Assembly (NCBI RefSeq): GCF_003255815.1
Contig: NC_037668.1
Coordinates: 19,484,864 to 19,548,863 of the forward strand
Reading direction: 5' to 3'
Length of the DNA stretch: 64,000 nucleotides
Source: Theropithecus gelada
Lineage: Eukaryota > Chordata > Mammalia > Primates > Cercopithecidae
In this document: piece after piece, positions 12,371-27,300 of the stretch
How the letters are laid out: each line of letters begins with the position of its first letter
Numbering within the stretch: position 1 is the stretch's first letter
Position numbers and translations under genes: made by a program
The notes under the pieces: generated by a model
Told to the model about the DNA's origin: nothing
Databases searched by the model: none
The model's input: the letters and a program-made list of their open reading frames with translations, nothing else

Positions 12371-15300
12371 AAAATGTTAAGAAAAAGACTTAGAAGAAAT
12401 CATTCCTTAAATATTTACATACACATGAACATATATAAACACATTATATATATGTTATTCACTATTATATATAATGTAATGATACAGGTCTCTTCTATAT
12501 ACACATACACAAGGTGTTAAACATGTCACTCTACATTTTTAAATTTATTGATCTCTTTAAAGCATCTAACTCTATATAGGAGGGGTCTGGCAAACTATGG
12601 CCTGTGTACAACCTGTTTTTGTACAATGAGCTAAGAACAGTTTTTACATTTTTAAAAGTTGTAAAATAAAACAACAACCACCACAAAAAAGAATATGAGA
12701 CAGTGACTATATGTGGCCTGTAAAGACTAATGTATTAGGCCGGGCGTGGTGGCTCACGCCTGTAATCCCAGCACTTTGGGAGGCCGAGGCGGGCGGACCA
12801 CGAGGTCAGGAGTTCGAGACCAGCCTGGCCAATATGGTGAAACCCTGTCTCTACTAAAAATACAAAAATTAGCCAGGCATGGTGGCACGTGCCTGTAAAA
12901 ATTAGCCAGGCATGGTGGCACGTGCCTAGCTACTCAGGAGGCTGAAGCAGAAGAATCGCTTGAACCTGGGAGGTGGAGGTTGCAGTGAGCTGAGATCTCA
13001 CCACTGCACTCCAGCCTGGACAACAGAGCAAGACTCCATGTCAAAAAAAAAAAAAAAGAGGCTGGGCACGGTGGCTCACACCTGTAATCCCAGCACTTTG
13101 GGAGGCCAAGGCAGGTGGATCAGGAGGTCAGGAGATCCAGACCATCCTGGGTAACACTGAAACCCCATCTCTACTAAAAATACAAAAAAATTAGTGGGGC
13201 ATGGTGGCAGGTGCCTGTAGTCTCAGCGGCTCAGGAGGCTGAAGCAGGAGAATGGCGTGAACCCTGAAGGCAGAGCTTGCAGTTGGCCAAGATGGCGCCA
13301 TTGAACCCTGGAGGTGGAGTTTGCAGTGAGCCAAGATGGTGCCACTGCACTCCAGCCTGGGCGACAGACTCCATCTCAAAAACGATGACGACAAAAAAAA
13401 AAAAAAAACAAAAAACAAGACTAATGTATTTACTATTTGGCCCTTTACAGAAAAAGTTTGCCAACCTTTGACTTAGAGCACTTCCTCTTTCTTGATATCT
13501 TTTAAAAATATGTTTTGGTTGGGTGTGGTGGCTCACGCCTGTAATCCCAGCACTTTGGGAGGCCAAGGCAGGAGGATCCCTTGAGTCCTGGAATTTGAGA
13601 CCAGCCTGGGCAACATAGTGAGACCCTATCTCTACAAAAACAAAAATAAAAAATTAGACCAGGTGTGGTGGTTCACACCTGTAATCGCAGCACTTTGGGA
13701 GACCGAGGCGGGTGGATCACCTGAGATCAGGAGTTCAAGATCAGCCTGGCTAATATGGTGAAACCCCGTCTCTACTAAAAGTACAAAAATTACCTGGGCA
13801 TGGTGGCAGGCACCTATAATCCCAGCAACTGGGGAGGCTGAGGCAGGAGAATTGCTTGAACTCGGGAGGCGGAGGTTGCAATGAGCCGAGATCGCACCAC
13901 TGCACTCCAGCCTGGGCAACAGAGCAAGACTCCATCTCAAAAAAAAAAAAAAAAAATTAGCCAGGCATAGTGGTACATGCCTGTAGTCCCAGCTACTTGG
14001 AAGGCTGAGGTGGGAGGATTGCTTGAGGTCAAGGCTGGAGTAGGCCACGATCGTGCCACTGCACTGAGCCTGGGCAAGAGAAATCCCATCTCAAAAATTA
14101 ATAAATAAAATAAAATATCTTTTATTTTGTCATTTTTGCCACTTCCTGTGTTTCTTCTGCTAGTTCCTCTTCCTCTGCCTATGTTTCTTAAAGTGATATT
14201 TACGTTACACAGGATCCATATGTTCTTCCTGGGAAACCTTACCCAGTCCCAAAGCTTCAGTGACTAACCATATGCAAACTCTCCAGCCCTAATCTTTCAG
14301 TTGAACTTCAGACCCCTATTTCCAATTAAAAGCATCCACTTGGATGCTCCATAGGTGAATTACACTAAATGTATCCAAAACTAAATTCATCATCTTTTCC
14401 ATTTTTTTGATTTTCTTTTCTTTTTTCACTTTTCTTTTCTTTTTTTTTGAGACGGAGTCTCACTCTGTCACCCAGGCTGGAGTGCATTGGGGCGATCTCG
14501 GCTCACTGCAAGCTCCGCCTCCTGGCTTCACGCCATTCTCCTGCCTCAGCCTCCAAGTAGCTGGGACTACAGGCGCCTGCCACCACGCCTGGCTAATTTT
14601 TTGTATTTTTAGTAGAGACGGGGTTTCACCATGTTAGCCAGGATGGTCTCGATCTCCTGACCTCGTGATCCGCCCGCCTCGGCCTCCCAAAGTGCTGGGA
14701 TTACAGGCGTGAGCCACCACACCCGGCCTCTTTTCTTTTTTTAAAGACAGGGTCTCACTCTTACCTAGGCTAGAGTGCAGAGGTGTGATCATAGTTCACT
14801 GCAACCTCAAACTCCTGGCCTCAAGTGATCCTCCTGTCTCAGTAGCTAGACTACAGGGACGTGCCACTACGCCTGGTTATTTATTTTTTTTAAGAGATGG
14901 GGGTCTTGCTTTGTTGTCCAGGCTGGTCTCAAACTCCTGGCTTCAAGCCATCCTCCTGCCTTGGCCTCCCAAAGGTGTTGGGATTACAGGTGTGAGCCAC
15001 CACTCCTAGCCTCTTGCATTTTCTATCCACCCCACTGGCAAAGTGAGAAACCTCCACATCATCTCTGTGGCTTTAAATGTTTCACTCTCCCCTGCTCAAG
15101 TAGGCATCAAATCTGATTGAGTTTACCTGTTGAAAAAGATTCTCATTTTGTCCATTTCCAGCTATTCTCAATACCATTTCACCGGTTCAAGCTTAACTGA
15201 AGTTTTTGTCTTCACTTTCTCCCTTCAATCCATTCTAATCTACTAGTCTATAGCACCAGCAAGTATCTTTTGTTTTTTAGTATCATGGTTGTTATTGCCT

Positions 15301-18300
15301 GACTATAAAAATAATTAGATATCTTTCAGAACAGAGACCTTACCATACCATTGACCTGTTAAAAGCCTGTATTGGTTCCCCATTGTCTACAGCAAGGATT
15401 GGCAAACCTTTCTGTAAAGAGCTAGATAGTAAACATTTCAGACTTATTCAGGCTACACAGTCTCCGTGGTAACTACTAACTCAGCAGCTGTGGCTTGAAA
15501 GCAGTCCCAGACAATATGTAAATGAATGGGAGTAGCTGTATTCTGATAAAAATTTATTTACCAAATAAGGAAGCACTCTAAATTTGACCCTTGGGCCTTA
15601 CTTTTATTCCATCCTCCAAAAGTCTTGTTCAAGGTCCCACCTCTTTCACAATAGTCTCTGAGAGTCCCATACACAAGGATTTCTCTTTTACTAATAGCAC
15701 TTACTGTACAATTCAAGTAGTTCTCAGTCATACAGGGCTTTAAAATATCTCACATATCATTTTCTTAAAATGTTATTTAACTTTTTTCATGTCAATATAT
15801 CTTCCTAGTTAGACTTTAAATACTTTAAGATAGGGATCATGTGTTATGTATCTCTGGATGTCCAATAATACCTACGAGATAATAAATGTTCACTGAGTGA
15901 TGACAAACTGTTAAGTCCTATAGAGAACAGCAACATATATTAAAAATGGACTGGGACTGAGCGATGTGGCTTATGCCTGTAATCCCACCACTTTGGAAGG
16001 CTGAGGTGGGCGGATCACTTGAGGTCAGGAGTTGGAGACCAGCCTGGCCATAATGGTGAAACCCTGTCTCTACTGAAAATACAAAAAATTAGGCCGGGTG
16101 CAGTGGCTCACGCCTGTAATCTCAGCACTTTGGGAGGCCGAGGCGGGTGGATCATGAGGTCAGGAGATCGAGACCAGCCTGGCTAGCACGGTGAAACCCC
16201 ATCTCTACTAAAAATACAAAAAATTGGCCGGGCATGGTGGCGGGCGCCTGTAGTCCCAGCAACTTGGGAGGCTGAGGCAGGAGAATGGCGTGAACCCAGG
16301 AGGCGGAGCTTGCAGTGAGCCGAGATCGCGCCACTGCACTCCAGCCTGGGCAACAGTGCGAGACTCCATCTCAAAAAAAAAAAAAAAATTAGTTGGGTGT
16401 GGTGGCGGGTACCTGTAGTCCCAGCTACTCAGGAGGCTGAGGCAGGAGAATTGCTTGAACCTGAAAGGCAGAGGTTGCAGTGAGCTGAGATCACGCCACT
16501 GCACTCCAGCCTGGGTGACAGAGTGAGACTCCATTTCAAGAAAAAAAAAAAAAAATGGGGCTGGGTACAGTGGCTCACACCTGTAATCCTTGCACTTCGG
16601 AAGGCCAAGGCAGGAGGATCACTTGAGGCCAGGAGTTTGGGACCAGCTTGGGCAACACAGTGAGACCCTGTCTCTATAAAAATAATAAATTAACTGTTTG
16701 GGGTGGTGCATATCTGTAGTCCTAGCTACCTGGGAGGCCAAGGCGGGAGGACTGCTTGAGTCTAGGAGTTTGAGGCTGCAGTAGCTATGATCATGCCATT
16801 GCCCTCCAGCCTGGGCAACAGAGCAAGACTCAGTCTCAAAAAAAGAAAAAATAAAGGAGAAAAATAGGAAAATGGTTACATAATATACTAAAAAAGAGTT
16901 TTCGATCTTTTAGAAACAGATTGACAAACCGAAATATGACACTAGAGATAAAGTTACTATAAAGACCATTTAAAAATCATATGTGTAACTATAACAAAAA
17001 AGTTAACGTTAAATATTAAATATATGCTAAGCACTGGAGTAAACACTATCTCATTTAATCTTGACAACAAAAACTATACTTCCAGTGATCATTTCTATAG
17101 TTCATTACAAGGGAAGTTTCTCTGAACATGTAGAGCACTGTAACAAATGCTCAAAATGTTACCTATTACTATTTTCAGTTTTACATGTGTTTTTATAATT
17201 AGTATAATAAATACAGAATGCATTTCATCATTTTTTTGCCAAAATTCTCCAGTTAAAAACATTTTTCAGTAATTCTGATAATAACCTTTGAGGTGGATAC
17301 TAACATCATCCTATGAGGAAACAAATATAGATGTTAAACAAGTGACTATTAAGTGAAACAAGATTCAACCTAGTTACAGAAATATTTTAAACATATGTAT
17401 TTCTGGCTGGGTGCAGTGGCTCACGCCTGTAATCCCAGCACTTTGGGAGGCCAAGGCAGGCAGATCACCAGAGGTCAGGAGTTCAAGACCAGCCTGGCCA
17501 ACATGGAGAAACCCCACCTCTGCTAAAAATACAAAAATTAGCCAGGTGTGGTAGTGGGCACCTGTAATCCCAGCTACTCAGGAGGCTGAGGCAGGAGAAT
17601 TACTTGAACCTGGGAGGCAGAGGCTGCAGTGAGTGAGCTGAGATCTTGCCACTGCACTGCAGCCTAGGAAACAGAGACAGACTCTGTCTCCAAAAAAAAA
17701 AAAGTATTTCTAGACTGAATGTGAGTAATATTTTTAAATAGCCATGTTGGGCTATTTTTAAAAAATGTGTTAATTACTTAAATTTAGACAGTAGTGTTGT
17801 AGGGATAAGAAGAAGACTATCTGGAAAGTCGTTTACCTTAATTTCTCCATATCGAAAGGGATTTTGTACATCTCGGGCCAAAACAGTACTATTCCCCCTG
17901 ACCTGACCTGCAGTCACTACTCCTTTAGTGGTTACTATGACCACTGTTTCATTAGAAGAAGTCCAGGTGAAGTTGCCACTGCCACCTTCTACCTGTGAAA
18001 ACGCACATTACATTCAATTACAATCGGAAGAAAATGAAATTTAAGTGAAAATGTAAAACTTGACTGGTGAAATAAAGTTTACAAATAATAACATAATGTA
18101 ATAAATTATTTTTGGACACATTAGAAACTGTGACACTAGGTCGGGCGCAGTGCCTCACACCTGTAATCCTAGCACTTTGGAAGGCCAAGGTGGGTGGATC
18201 ACCTGACATCAGGAGTTCAAGACCAGTCTGGCCAATGTGGTGAAACACTGTCTCTACTAAAAATACAAAATTGGCTGGGAGTGGTGGCATGTGCCTGTAA

Positions 18301-21300
18301 GCCCAGCTACTCTGGAGGCTTAGGCAAGAGAATCGTTTGAACCTGGGAGGTGGAGGTTGCAGTGAGCCGAGATCGCGCCATTACACTCCAGCCTGGGCAA
18401 CAAGAGCAAAACTCTGTCTCAGAAAAACAAAAAGAAAAAAAGAAAAGAAACTGTGACACTATAGTAAAGTACCTTAACAGGTAAGAGAAATACTAAAGGG
18501 AGTCTAAGTAATGGTAGTGTCACAAAATGTCAAAAAAAGACACAACAGAACTTTATAAAACTCACAAGGAAAGGATACTGGGAAGAGAGAAAGCATCCAT
18601 AACCAAGTCTTGTCACAGATGACATTTTTCAAGAGTATAATTCTGGTTGTCACCAAAACCCAAGTTATACTCTTAGGATTGGGAAGAAATAAATGTAACA
18701 TTAATCAAATTTCAATAAATTAAGCTATAAGAGAAACCAGCTTATCTCGTTGTGAAGCCTTATAGGACACCATACCTGTACTTTATAATGATATAACATT
18801 CCCATAGGATGGTGAGGAAATGCCAGAAATTTGGGTGTAAGCATGATGGGAAAATAAATCTTCACTTCTTGTTGGTGTTTGATTAGAAATTTTATAGGCT
18901 GAATATCTTTATTCTATAAGAGCAGGAAAAAAGGAACAAGATGTATTTTGTAAGGACTGTTCTTATAATACACATTCATATACTCAAAATGTCAGCAAAA
19001 TGGTATGCTCATAAATTAACCAGTTTCTATCTATAAAAGAAATAAAGAAATATTTATCTTCATTAAATAAGCATAGCTACTATGGTTCAATAATAATGAA
19101 AATGAAATCATAATGAAAAGGGTTTTGCTAGACCTAAACTAATTATCACAATCAGGGAAAATAGCTTAAAATTCCCTGAAATAAAAGAGGTTTTTAAAAA
19201 AATCAACATAGGAAGGGAAATCATACTTTCAGAAGAAAGACCCCTGGACATCCATAAACTGTAAAGGCCAAGGGATGCTATAAGCTATTCAGAAGAAAAC
19301 GAGAACATTTAAAGGTGCTAAGGTAAGAAATTCTCCTCATACTTAAAAACAAGCAAAACTCACCCATATATAGAGGGCCAACTTTTTGTATAAGGTTCTA
19401 CAGGGCTGGCCAGGCGAGGTGGTTCATGTCTGTAATCCCATGACTGGGAGGATGAGGTGGGTGGATCACCTGAGGTCAGGAGTTCAAAACCAGCCTGGTC
19501 AACATGGTGAAACCCCATCTCTACTAAAAATACAAAAAATTAGCCAGGCATGTGGTGCATGCCTGTAACTCCAGCTACTTGGGAGGCTCGGGCAGGAGAA
19601 TTGCTTGAACTTGGGAGGTAGAGGTTGCAGTGAGCTGAGATCACGCCATTGCACTCCAGCCTGGGTGACAGAGTGAGACTCTGTCTCAATTAAAAGAAAA
19701 AAGGAGAGAGAGAGGCTGGGCACGGTGGCTCACACCTGTAATCCTAGCACTTTGGGAGGCCAAGGTGGGCGGATCACAAGGTCAGGAGTTCCAGACCAGC
19801 CTAGCCAATATGGTGAAACTCCGTCTCTACTAAAAAAATACAAAAATTAGCTGGGCGTGGTGGCATGTGCTTGTAGTCCTAGCTACTTGGGAGGCTGAGG
19901 CAGAAGAATCGCTTGAACCCAGGAGGTGGAGGTTGCAGTGAGCTGAGATCGCGCCACTGCACTCCAGCACGGGCAACAGAGTGAGACTCTGTCTCAAAAA
20001 GAAAAAAAAAAAAAAAGAGAGAACGAGAGAGAGAGAGAGCACAATGGGGATGGTAAAAAAAAAAAAAAAAAAAAAGATTTGACGGGCATTTAGAAGAATT
20101 GACGTGGTGCTTAATAATGTATTGAATACAGAAGCTGAGGGAGAAGGGAGAGTCAAGGGTGACTTTGGATTTTGTCTAAACTGAGTGAAAGGAGGGAGCA
20201 TTGAAGAAAAAGTAGGTTTGGGAGAGGAAAGCAGGTTTGGCAGGCTACTAAAAATCAGGATACTTATGTATTTGGAGGCATTAGAAACAGATTCATTCCC
20301 TATCCCTTTACCCAATAACTCCATTTCTGTTGTTACACAGTATGGAAATTATCCAAAAGGAAAAAAAAATGTACAAAGATACTCAGTTATGCCATTTACA
20401 ATAGTAAAAAAAAGTGGAAACAATGCAATAGTTCAATGTTTGGGGCATGGGTAACTAAATTGGCATATTAAACCTCTGGATTTTTAGAATTAATAGCACT
20501 TTATGCACCTGGTAGTGGTGGCTCACACCTGTAATCCCAACACTTTGGGAGGCCAAGGCAGGAGGATCACTTGAGCCTAGGAGTTTGAGACCATTGTGGG
20601 CAACATAGCAAGAACCTGTCTCTACAAAAAATACAAAAATTAGCTGGGTGTGGTGGCACATGCCTGTAGTCCCAGCTACTTGGAAGGCTAAGGCAGGAGG
20701 ATCACTGGAGCCCAGGAGGTTGAGGCTGCAGGTGAGCTATGATGATGCCATTGCACTCCAGCCTGGTTGATAGAGTGAGACTTGTCTCCAAAAAAAGAAA
20801 AATAAAGTACCCTATGTGGACCTGATGACACATGGAAATGTGCATATGAAATACATTATGGCTGGGTGTAGTGGCTCACACCTATAATCCCAGCACTTTA
20901 GGAGGCTGATATGGGAGGATCACTTGAGCCTAGGAGTTCAAGACCAGCCTGCGCCACACAGTGAAATGCCTTCTTTACAAAAATTTTAAAAATTAGCCAG
21001 ATGTGGCTGGTTGTGGTGGCTCACGCCTGTAATCCCAACACTTTGGGAAGCTGAGGTGGGTGGATCACTTGAGGTCAGGAGTTCAAGGCCAGCCTGGACA
21101 ACATGGTGAAACCCTGTCTCTACTAAAAATACAAAAATTTGCCAGGCATGGTGGTGGATGCCTGTAACCCCAGCTACACAGGAGGCTGAGGCAGGATAAT
21201 CGCTTGAACCCAGGAAGCTGAGGTTGCAGTGAGCCAAGACCATGCCTCTGCACTCCAGCCTGGGCAACAGAGTGAGACTCTGCCTCAAAAAAATAAACAA

Positions 21301-24300
21301 AAACAAAAATTAGCCAGGTGTGGTTGCATGTGCCTGCAGTCCCAGCTACTTAGGAGGTCAAGGTGGGAGGATTGCTTGAGCCTCGGAGGTCCAGGCTGCA
21401 GTGAGCCATGATTGCACCACTGTACTCCAGCCTGGCTGATGAAATGAGGTGCTCTCTCAGAAAAAGAAAAGAAAAGAAAAAAAAGGAAAAGAAAGAAAAG
21501 AAGGAAGGAAGGAGAAAGAAAAAGAAATGTTTTTGATGAAACCTGAAACCCCAAATGATATATACACGATGACCACAAATACAGATATTTTAATGTACAA
21601 TAACATAGATTAGAACAGAAAATTTGTAGAGGAATAAACTTATGAGTGTGTTGTTTATCTGTTTCTTTATTTTTGTGAAAGATAAAAGTGGTATATGCTA
21701 TATATCTGCTTTCACATCAACAAGTCAGCCAAGCCTCTTCAGTATTGTTAAAATACAAACACTGTCTTTTTAATTCCTACCTGGTAAATGATGGAGGTCA
21801 GGGATGCACTTATTACCACAACACCATCTTTCAGGGCTTTTACTATATGGTAAGATCCATTCACAGTAGTTAGTTGCTCTTCAAAGTACTCTTTAGGAAA
21901 GTCGTGTGTAATCCTGAGATTCTGAAAATCAGCCCCACAGTAACACAAACTTGAAGATAGTTCTTTCCCTGAAGCCATCTTACTCCCAAACCATCTATAA
22001 AACTGTAGCTATGCATTCATGGAATAAAGAAATAAAAACAAAACTTTTGCTCTCCCTCATAGAAATTATAAGTTGGGGAGACATAATTTTAAAATCGTAC
22101 TAGTTTTTGAAAGATCTGTCAATGGCAAGCATCAGGAATAGCAAGAGTCAAAGCTTATGCAAATTTTAGTGTAATTTTTAACATTTTATACATTGACAGT
22201 TCTCAGGATAAAATAAGGACCCTAGAAAGTGAGTACAATACTTCACATCTGATATTCATATTACTACTCTCACCACCACAAAACTCTCGCAACCATCTCT
22301 GATGTGAAGTAGTAGAATGAGGACACCCTCCAAAGTGTTATCACTGGTACTCATTTCAACTCTTTTCTATACTTCTGACCAAATTATATCTTTTACTTCT
22401 GATTTAGCATTCCTCAAGAACAGAACTAGCTGGGCATGGTTGCTTATGCCTTTAATCCCAGCTGAGGCGGGAGGATTGCTTGAGCCCAGAAGTTGGAGGC
22501 TGCAGTGAGCTATGACCACACCACTATACTCCAGTCTGGGTGACAGAGCGAGACTGTGTCTCTTTAAAAAAAAAAAGAGAGAACAGCATTAATGATAATA
22601 ATAAATTAGCAACTTGCTTTTCCAAAGGTAAAAATCTAGAATCAAAGAAAAAAAGAGGGCTTTCTAGCCAGGAAGATGGCCCACTCCATATCTTATGTAA
22701 CTTATCCCTACAAGGAGCTCAGAAAAATAAAAAAGACTGACTCACATCTGAAATATAGATCTTTGTGCCGCTTTTATCAAAGACGTCTACTGTAATGACA
22801 TACACCTGTCCCACCTCTAGACTCCATCGGTTTCCAGGTTGGACAGTGAAACCTATACACAAATCAAGAAACAAAAATATTAGAAGAGGCTAACATTTTT
22901 CTACAATGAATTTAAAAATACAATCTTTATAAAGCTGTTCAAACAGCAAAATGTACTAATAGATGGAGATTATTTCCAAAGTAGGTTCTTTTTTATTTTC
23001 TTTCTGAGACAGATTCTTGCTCTGTCACCCAGGCTGGAGTGCAGTGACGATCTTGGCTCACTGCAACCTCCACCTCCTGGGTTCAACTGATGGTTGTGCC
23101 TCAGTCTCCCAAGTAACTGGGATTATAGGTGTGCGTCACCATGCTCAGCTAATTTTTGTATTTTTAGTAGAGATGAGGTTTTGCCATGTTGGCCAGGCTT
23201 GTCTCAGACTCCTGTCCTCAAGAGATCTGCCAGCCTCAGCCTCCCAAAGTGCTGGAAATACAGGCCTGAGCCACTGTGACTGGTCTAAAGTAGATTTTTT
23301 TGTTGTTGTTTTTTGAAACAGGGTCTTACTATCACAAGATGCTGGAGTGCAGTGGTGTGATCATGACTCACTGCAGCCTCAACCTCCCGGGCTCAGGCGA
23401 TCCTTCCACCTTAGTCTTCTGAGTAGGTGGGACTAGGCTTAGAACACTGCGCCTGGTTAATTCTTCTATTTATAGTAGAGACAGGGTTTCACCATGTTGC
23501 CCATACTGGTCTTGAACTCCTCGACTCAAGCGATGTGCCAGCCTCAGTCTCCCAAAGTGCTGGAATTAGACATGAACCACTGCATCCAGCTCTCCAATGT
23601 AGATCTTTTAGTTCCTTCTCTCAAATTGTATAAGGCTTGGCCTGGTGGCTCACGCCTGTAGTCTTAGCGCTTTGGGAGGCCAAGGAAGGAGAATTGCTTG
23701 AGCCCAGGAGTTTGAGACCAGCCTGGGCAACACAGCAAGATCCCATCTGTACAAAAAAAATTAAAAATTAGCTGAGCGTGGTGGCTTGCAGCTATAGTTC
23801 CATTACTCAGGAGGCTGACGTGGAAGGATCATTTGATCCCAGGAATTGGAGGCTACGGTGGGCTGTGATTATACCCATTGCATTCCAGCCTGGGCAACAG
23901 AGCCAGACACTGTCTCAGACAAAAAAGAAAAAATTGTATAATAATTTAGGGTTCCAAAAATCCTGGTTTAATTTAGCTCATCTCAGGTATAAAGAAACAC
24001 TTTAGGCTGGGCATGGTGGTTCACACCTGTAATCCTGGCACTTTGGGAGGCTGAGGAGAGCAGATCGCTTGAGCTCAGGAGTTTGAGACCAGCCTGGGCA
24101 ATGTGGCAAAATCCCATCTTTACAGAAAACAAAAATTAGTAAGGCATAGTGGCACACCTGTAGTCCCAGCTACTTGGGAGGCTAAGGTGTGAAGATTGCT
24201 TGAGCCCAAGAGGCAGAGGTTGCAGTCAGCCAAGATCACGCCACTGCATTCCAGCCTGGGTGACAGAGCAAGACCTTGTCTCAAACAAAAACAAAAACAA

Positions 24301-27300
24301 ACACAAACAAAAAAAAGAAACACTTTCACTTATATCTGTAGACAAGAAGAAACCATACTTTCAGCTTATTCCTAATGTGTCAGGCAATATTTCAGCTTCT
24401 TTCAGTCAGATTCATTGTTTCATGTGGCCTATGAGCATTAAGATTCTTTTTTCCTTGTATAAAGTTTCTTTTCCTAACCTCAAAATTGTATTATATGGAT
24501 TTTCATATTTTTTTCACAATCATTCTCAACATGCTTCACTCTTGTGATAGCATTTAATCAGAACAATTTGATAAAATATGTCAAAGTAAGGTTGAATTTG
24601 AAATTAAGTACCAGAATGAAAGTTGAAAGTTGAAGAAATGCTGTAGTTTTTAATGCACTCATTTTAGTGAAATCATTTAAACTATCCACCTTTCTGAAAA
24701 GTATGATCTAAAGTACCTAAAAATCCAGGCTCTACAACATATATGGTGCAATTTGGGAGTCCAGACACAGATCGCACATGAACATCTTAATTTTTGCTTA
24801 AGGAAATCATGTGAGCCAGAGTTGGGTGAAAAGGTGAGGCACCAAAGGAGAAAAACAAACAAACAAACAAATGCACAAATGAAGACAAACAAAAGTCCTA
24901 TCTTTTATTATCCTTTGGAGAGTCAAAACTTAAATGTGTATACTTCTGCAAAAAGTCTGAGGGACACTTAGTCATCTTATGAGTCAGATATTCTTGAATT
25001 TCAAATTTGAGGAAGATAGAAAGGGAGAAAAAAGATCATGCTTTGTGCTTTTAATATTAATGTAGCTGCAGACCTCTTTCTCCAAATAAATACCTACATA
25101 GGAGCCCAGTATGGAAGCAGGACGAAGTGGCTCCATTCTGGAGGAAGAGACTTTCTGGCTGAAAGGTGAACAGTGCTGATGGAGGCAGAGGGAGAGGCAT
25201 GACTTGCCATCCAGCAACATGCCTAGAACTCCACAGACAGTTTCAAAATTACTAGTTGATTTTCTGTTATCTGCAGTAAATATTTAACCCCAAAATGTTC
25301 TCTGCTTGCCATCAAAGATACTTCTGGGTCACTTACACCTCATTCTACCACTACCATTTCAGATAATCCTGGCAGAAATATAAATTTATTCCATTATCAG
25401 TCTATATAGAATCTAATTAAGACTATGCTTTGTTCTCAAAAATATACTTTTGTTCTCAAAAATATACTACATCCAAAAGCTAAGAATAAATTACTTCTGC
25501 TCTGAGAAACACATAACTGGCCAGGCACAGTGGCTCATGCCTGTAATTCCAGCACTTTGGGAAGCCAAGGCAGGGCTTCGGATCACTTGAGGTCAGGAGT
25601 TCAAGACCAGCCTGGCCAACATGGTAAAACCTCGTCTCTACTAAAAACACAAAAATAAACAGGTGTGGTGGTGCACTCCTGTAATCTCAGCTACTCGGAG
25701 GCTGAGGCAGAAGAACCACTGGAACCTGGGAGGCAGAGGTTGCAGTGAGCTGAGATGGCGCCACTGCACGCCAGCCTGGGCAACAGAAAGACTCCATCTC
25801 AAAAAAAAAAAAAAAAAAAAGGCCAGGCATGGTGGCTCACGCCTGTAATCCCAGCACTTTGGAAGGTCGAGGGGGCAGATCATGAGGTCAGGAGCTCGAG
25901 ACCAGCCTGGCCAACACGGTGAAACCCTGTCTGTACTAAAAATACAAAAATTAGCTGAGCATGGTGGCAGGTGCCTGTAATCCCAGCTGCTCAGGAGGCT
26001 GAGACAGGAGAATCGCTTGAACTCAGGAGGCAGAGGTTGCAGTGAGCCAAGATTGCACCACTGCACTCCAGCCTGGGCGACAGAGCGAGACTCCATCTCA
26101 AAAAAAAAAAGAAAGAAAGAAAGAAAGAAAGAAATACATAACTGACATGGCTAAACAGAAAACACTCAATCTGAAATACACTAATATAGACCAGGCACAG
26201 TAGCTCAGGCCTATAATCCCAACACTTTGGGAGGCTGAGATGAGAGGATCGCTTGAGCCCAGGAATTCAAGACCTGCCTAGACAACATAGTGAGACCCCA
26301 ACTCTAAAAAAAATTTAAAAATTGGCCAGGCACGATGGCTCATGCCTGTAGTCCCAGCACTTTGGGAGGCTGAGGTGGGTGGATTGCCTGAGGTCAGGAG
26401 TTTGAGACCAGCCTGACCAACATGGTGAAACCCTGTCTCTACTAAAAATACAAAAATTAGCCAGGCATAGTGGCAGGCACCTGTAATCTCAGTTACTCAG
26501 GAGGCTGAGGCAGAAGAATTGCTTGAACCCAGGAAGCAGAGGTTGCAGTGAGCTGAGATTGCGCCATTGCACTCTGTCACCGAGGTTAGAGTGCAACGGC
26601 ATGATCTTGGTTCACTGCAACCACTGCCTCCCATGTTCAAGCGATTCTCCTGCCTCAGCCTCCCAAGTAGCTGGGACTATAGGTGTGCACCACCATGCCC
26701 GGCTAATTACTGTATTTTTAGTAGAGACAGGGCTTTGCCATGTTGGTCAGCCTGGTCTCGAACTCCTGACCTCAGGTGATCCACCTGCCTCAGCCTCCCA
26801 AAGTGTTGGGATTACAGGTGTGAGCAACTGCACCTGGCCCCATCTTTTTTTTTTTTTTTTTTTTGAGACAGGGTCTCACTCTGTCACCCAGGCTGAGTGC
26901 AGTGGTACAATCACAGCTCACTGCAGCCTCTCTAACTCCTGGACTCAAGCGATTCTCCTACCCTCAGGCCTCTGAGTAGCTGGGACTATAGGCCTGCACC
27001 ACCACATCTGGCTAACCTTTTACTTTTTGTAGAGACAGGGGTTTCACTGTGTTGCCTAGACTGGTCTTAAACTCCTGGACTCAAGCAATTCTCCTGCCTC
27101 AGCCTCTCAAAGTGCTGGGATTACATGCATGAGCCACTGTGCCTGGCCTAAAGCAAATCTTCTAAATACTTTATGGGTAACTCTGTGCCAAACTTAGGTT
27201 TAGTTCTGATATGTACTTTACTATAATATTCATAAAATGTAAGAGCTAGAAGGAAAGTCAGAAATAATAACATTCCCTTCATTTAACAAATGAGGAAACA

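Larger units (their letters stand above)
12585..13475 (+). mobile_element. hAT-Charlie-like DNA transposon remnant, split by two Alus
   Basis: The left end 'ggtctggcaaactatggcc' starts near 12586, the body runs to 12737, and the right end 'ggccctttacagaaaaagtttgcc' lies at 13440-13463. Terminal inverted similarity (ggcaaact / agtttgcc) marks a hAT element. The Alu pair at 12738-13418 splits it, with 'gactaatgtatt' repeated at both junctions. Confidence 0.7.
14128..15910 (+). mobile_element. L2 LINE remnant, split by Alus and a hAT element
   Basis: Pieces at 14128-14436, 15013-15391 and 15601-15910 follow the L2 order: 'cacttggatgctccatagg...ccaaaactaaattcatcatctt', then 'cattggttccccattg'-type sequence, then 'caaggtcccacctctttcacaa' and the tail 'ataataaatgttcactgagtg'. 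Strongly diverged. Confidence 0.6.
16856..18775. other. NUP210L intron 11 and the 3-prime-most plus-strand end of intron 12 around exon 12
   Basis: 16856-16990, 17703-17836, 18000-18138 and 18445-18775 are unique AT-rich sequence with no gene beyond exon 12. One Alu lies on each side of the exon. Confidence 0.7.
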
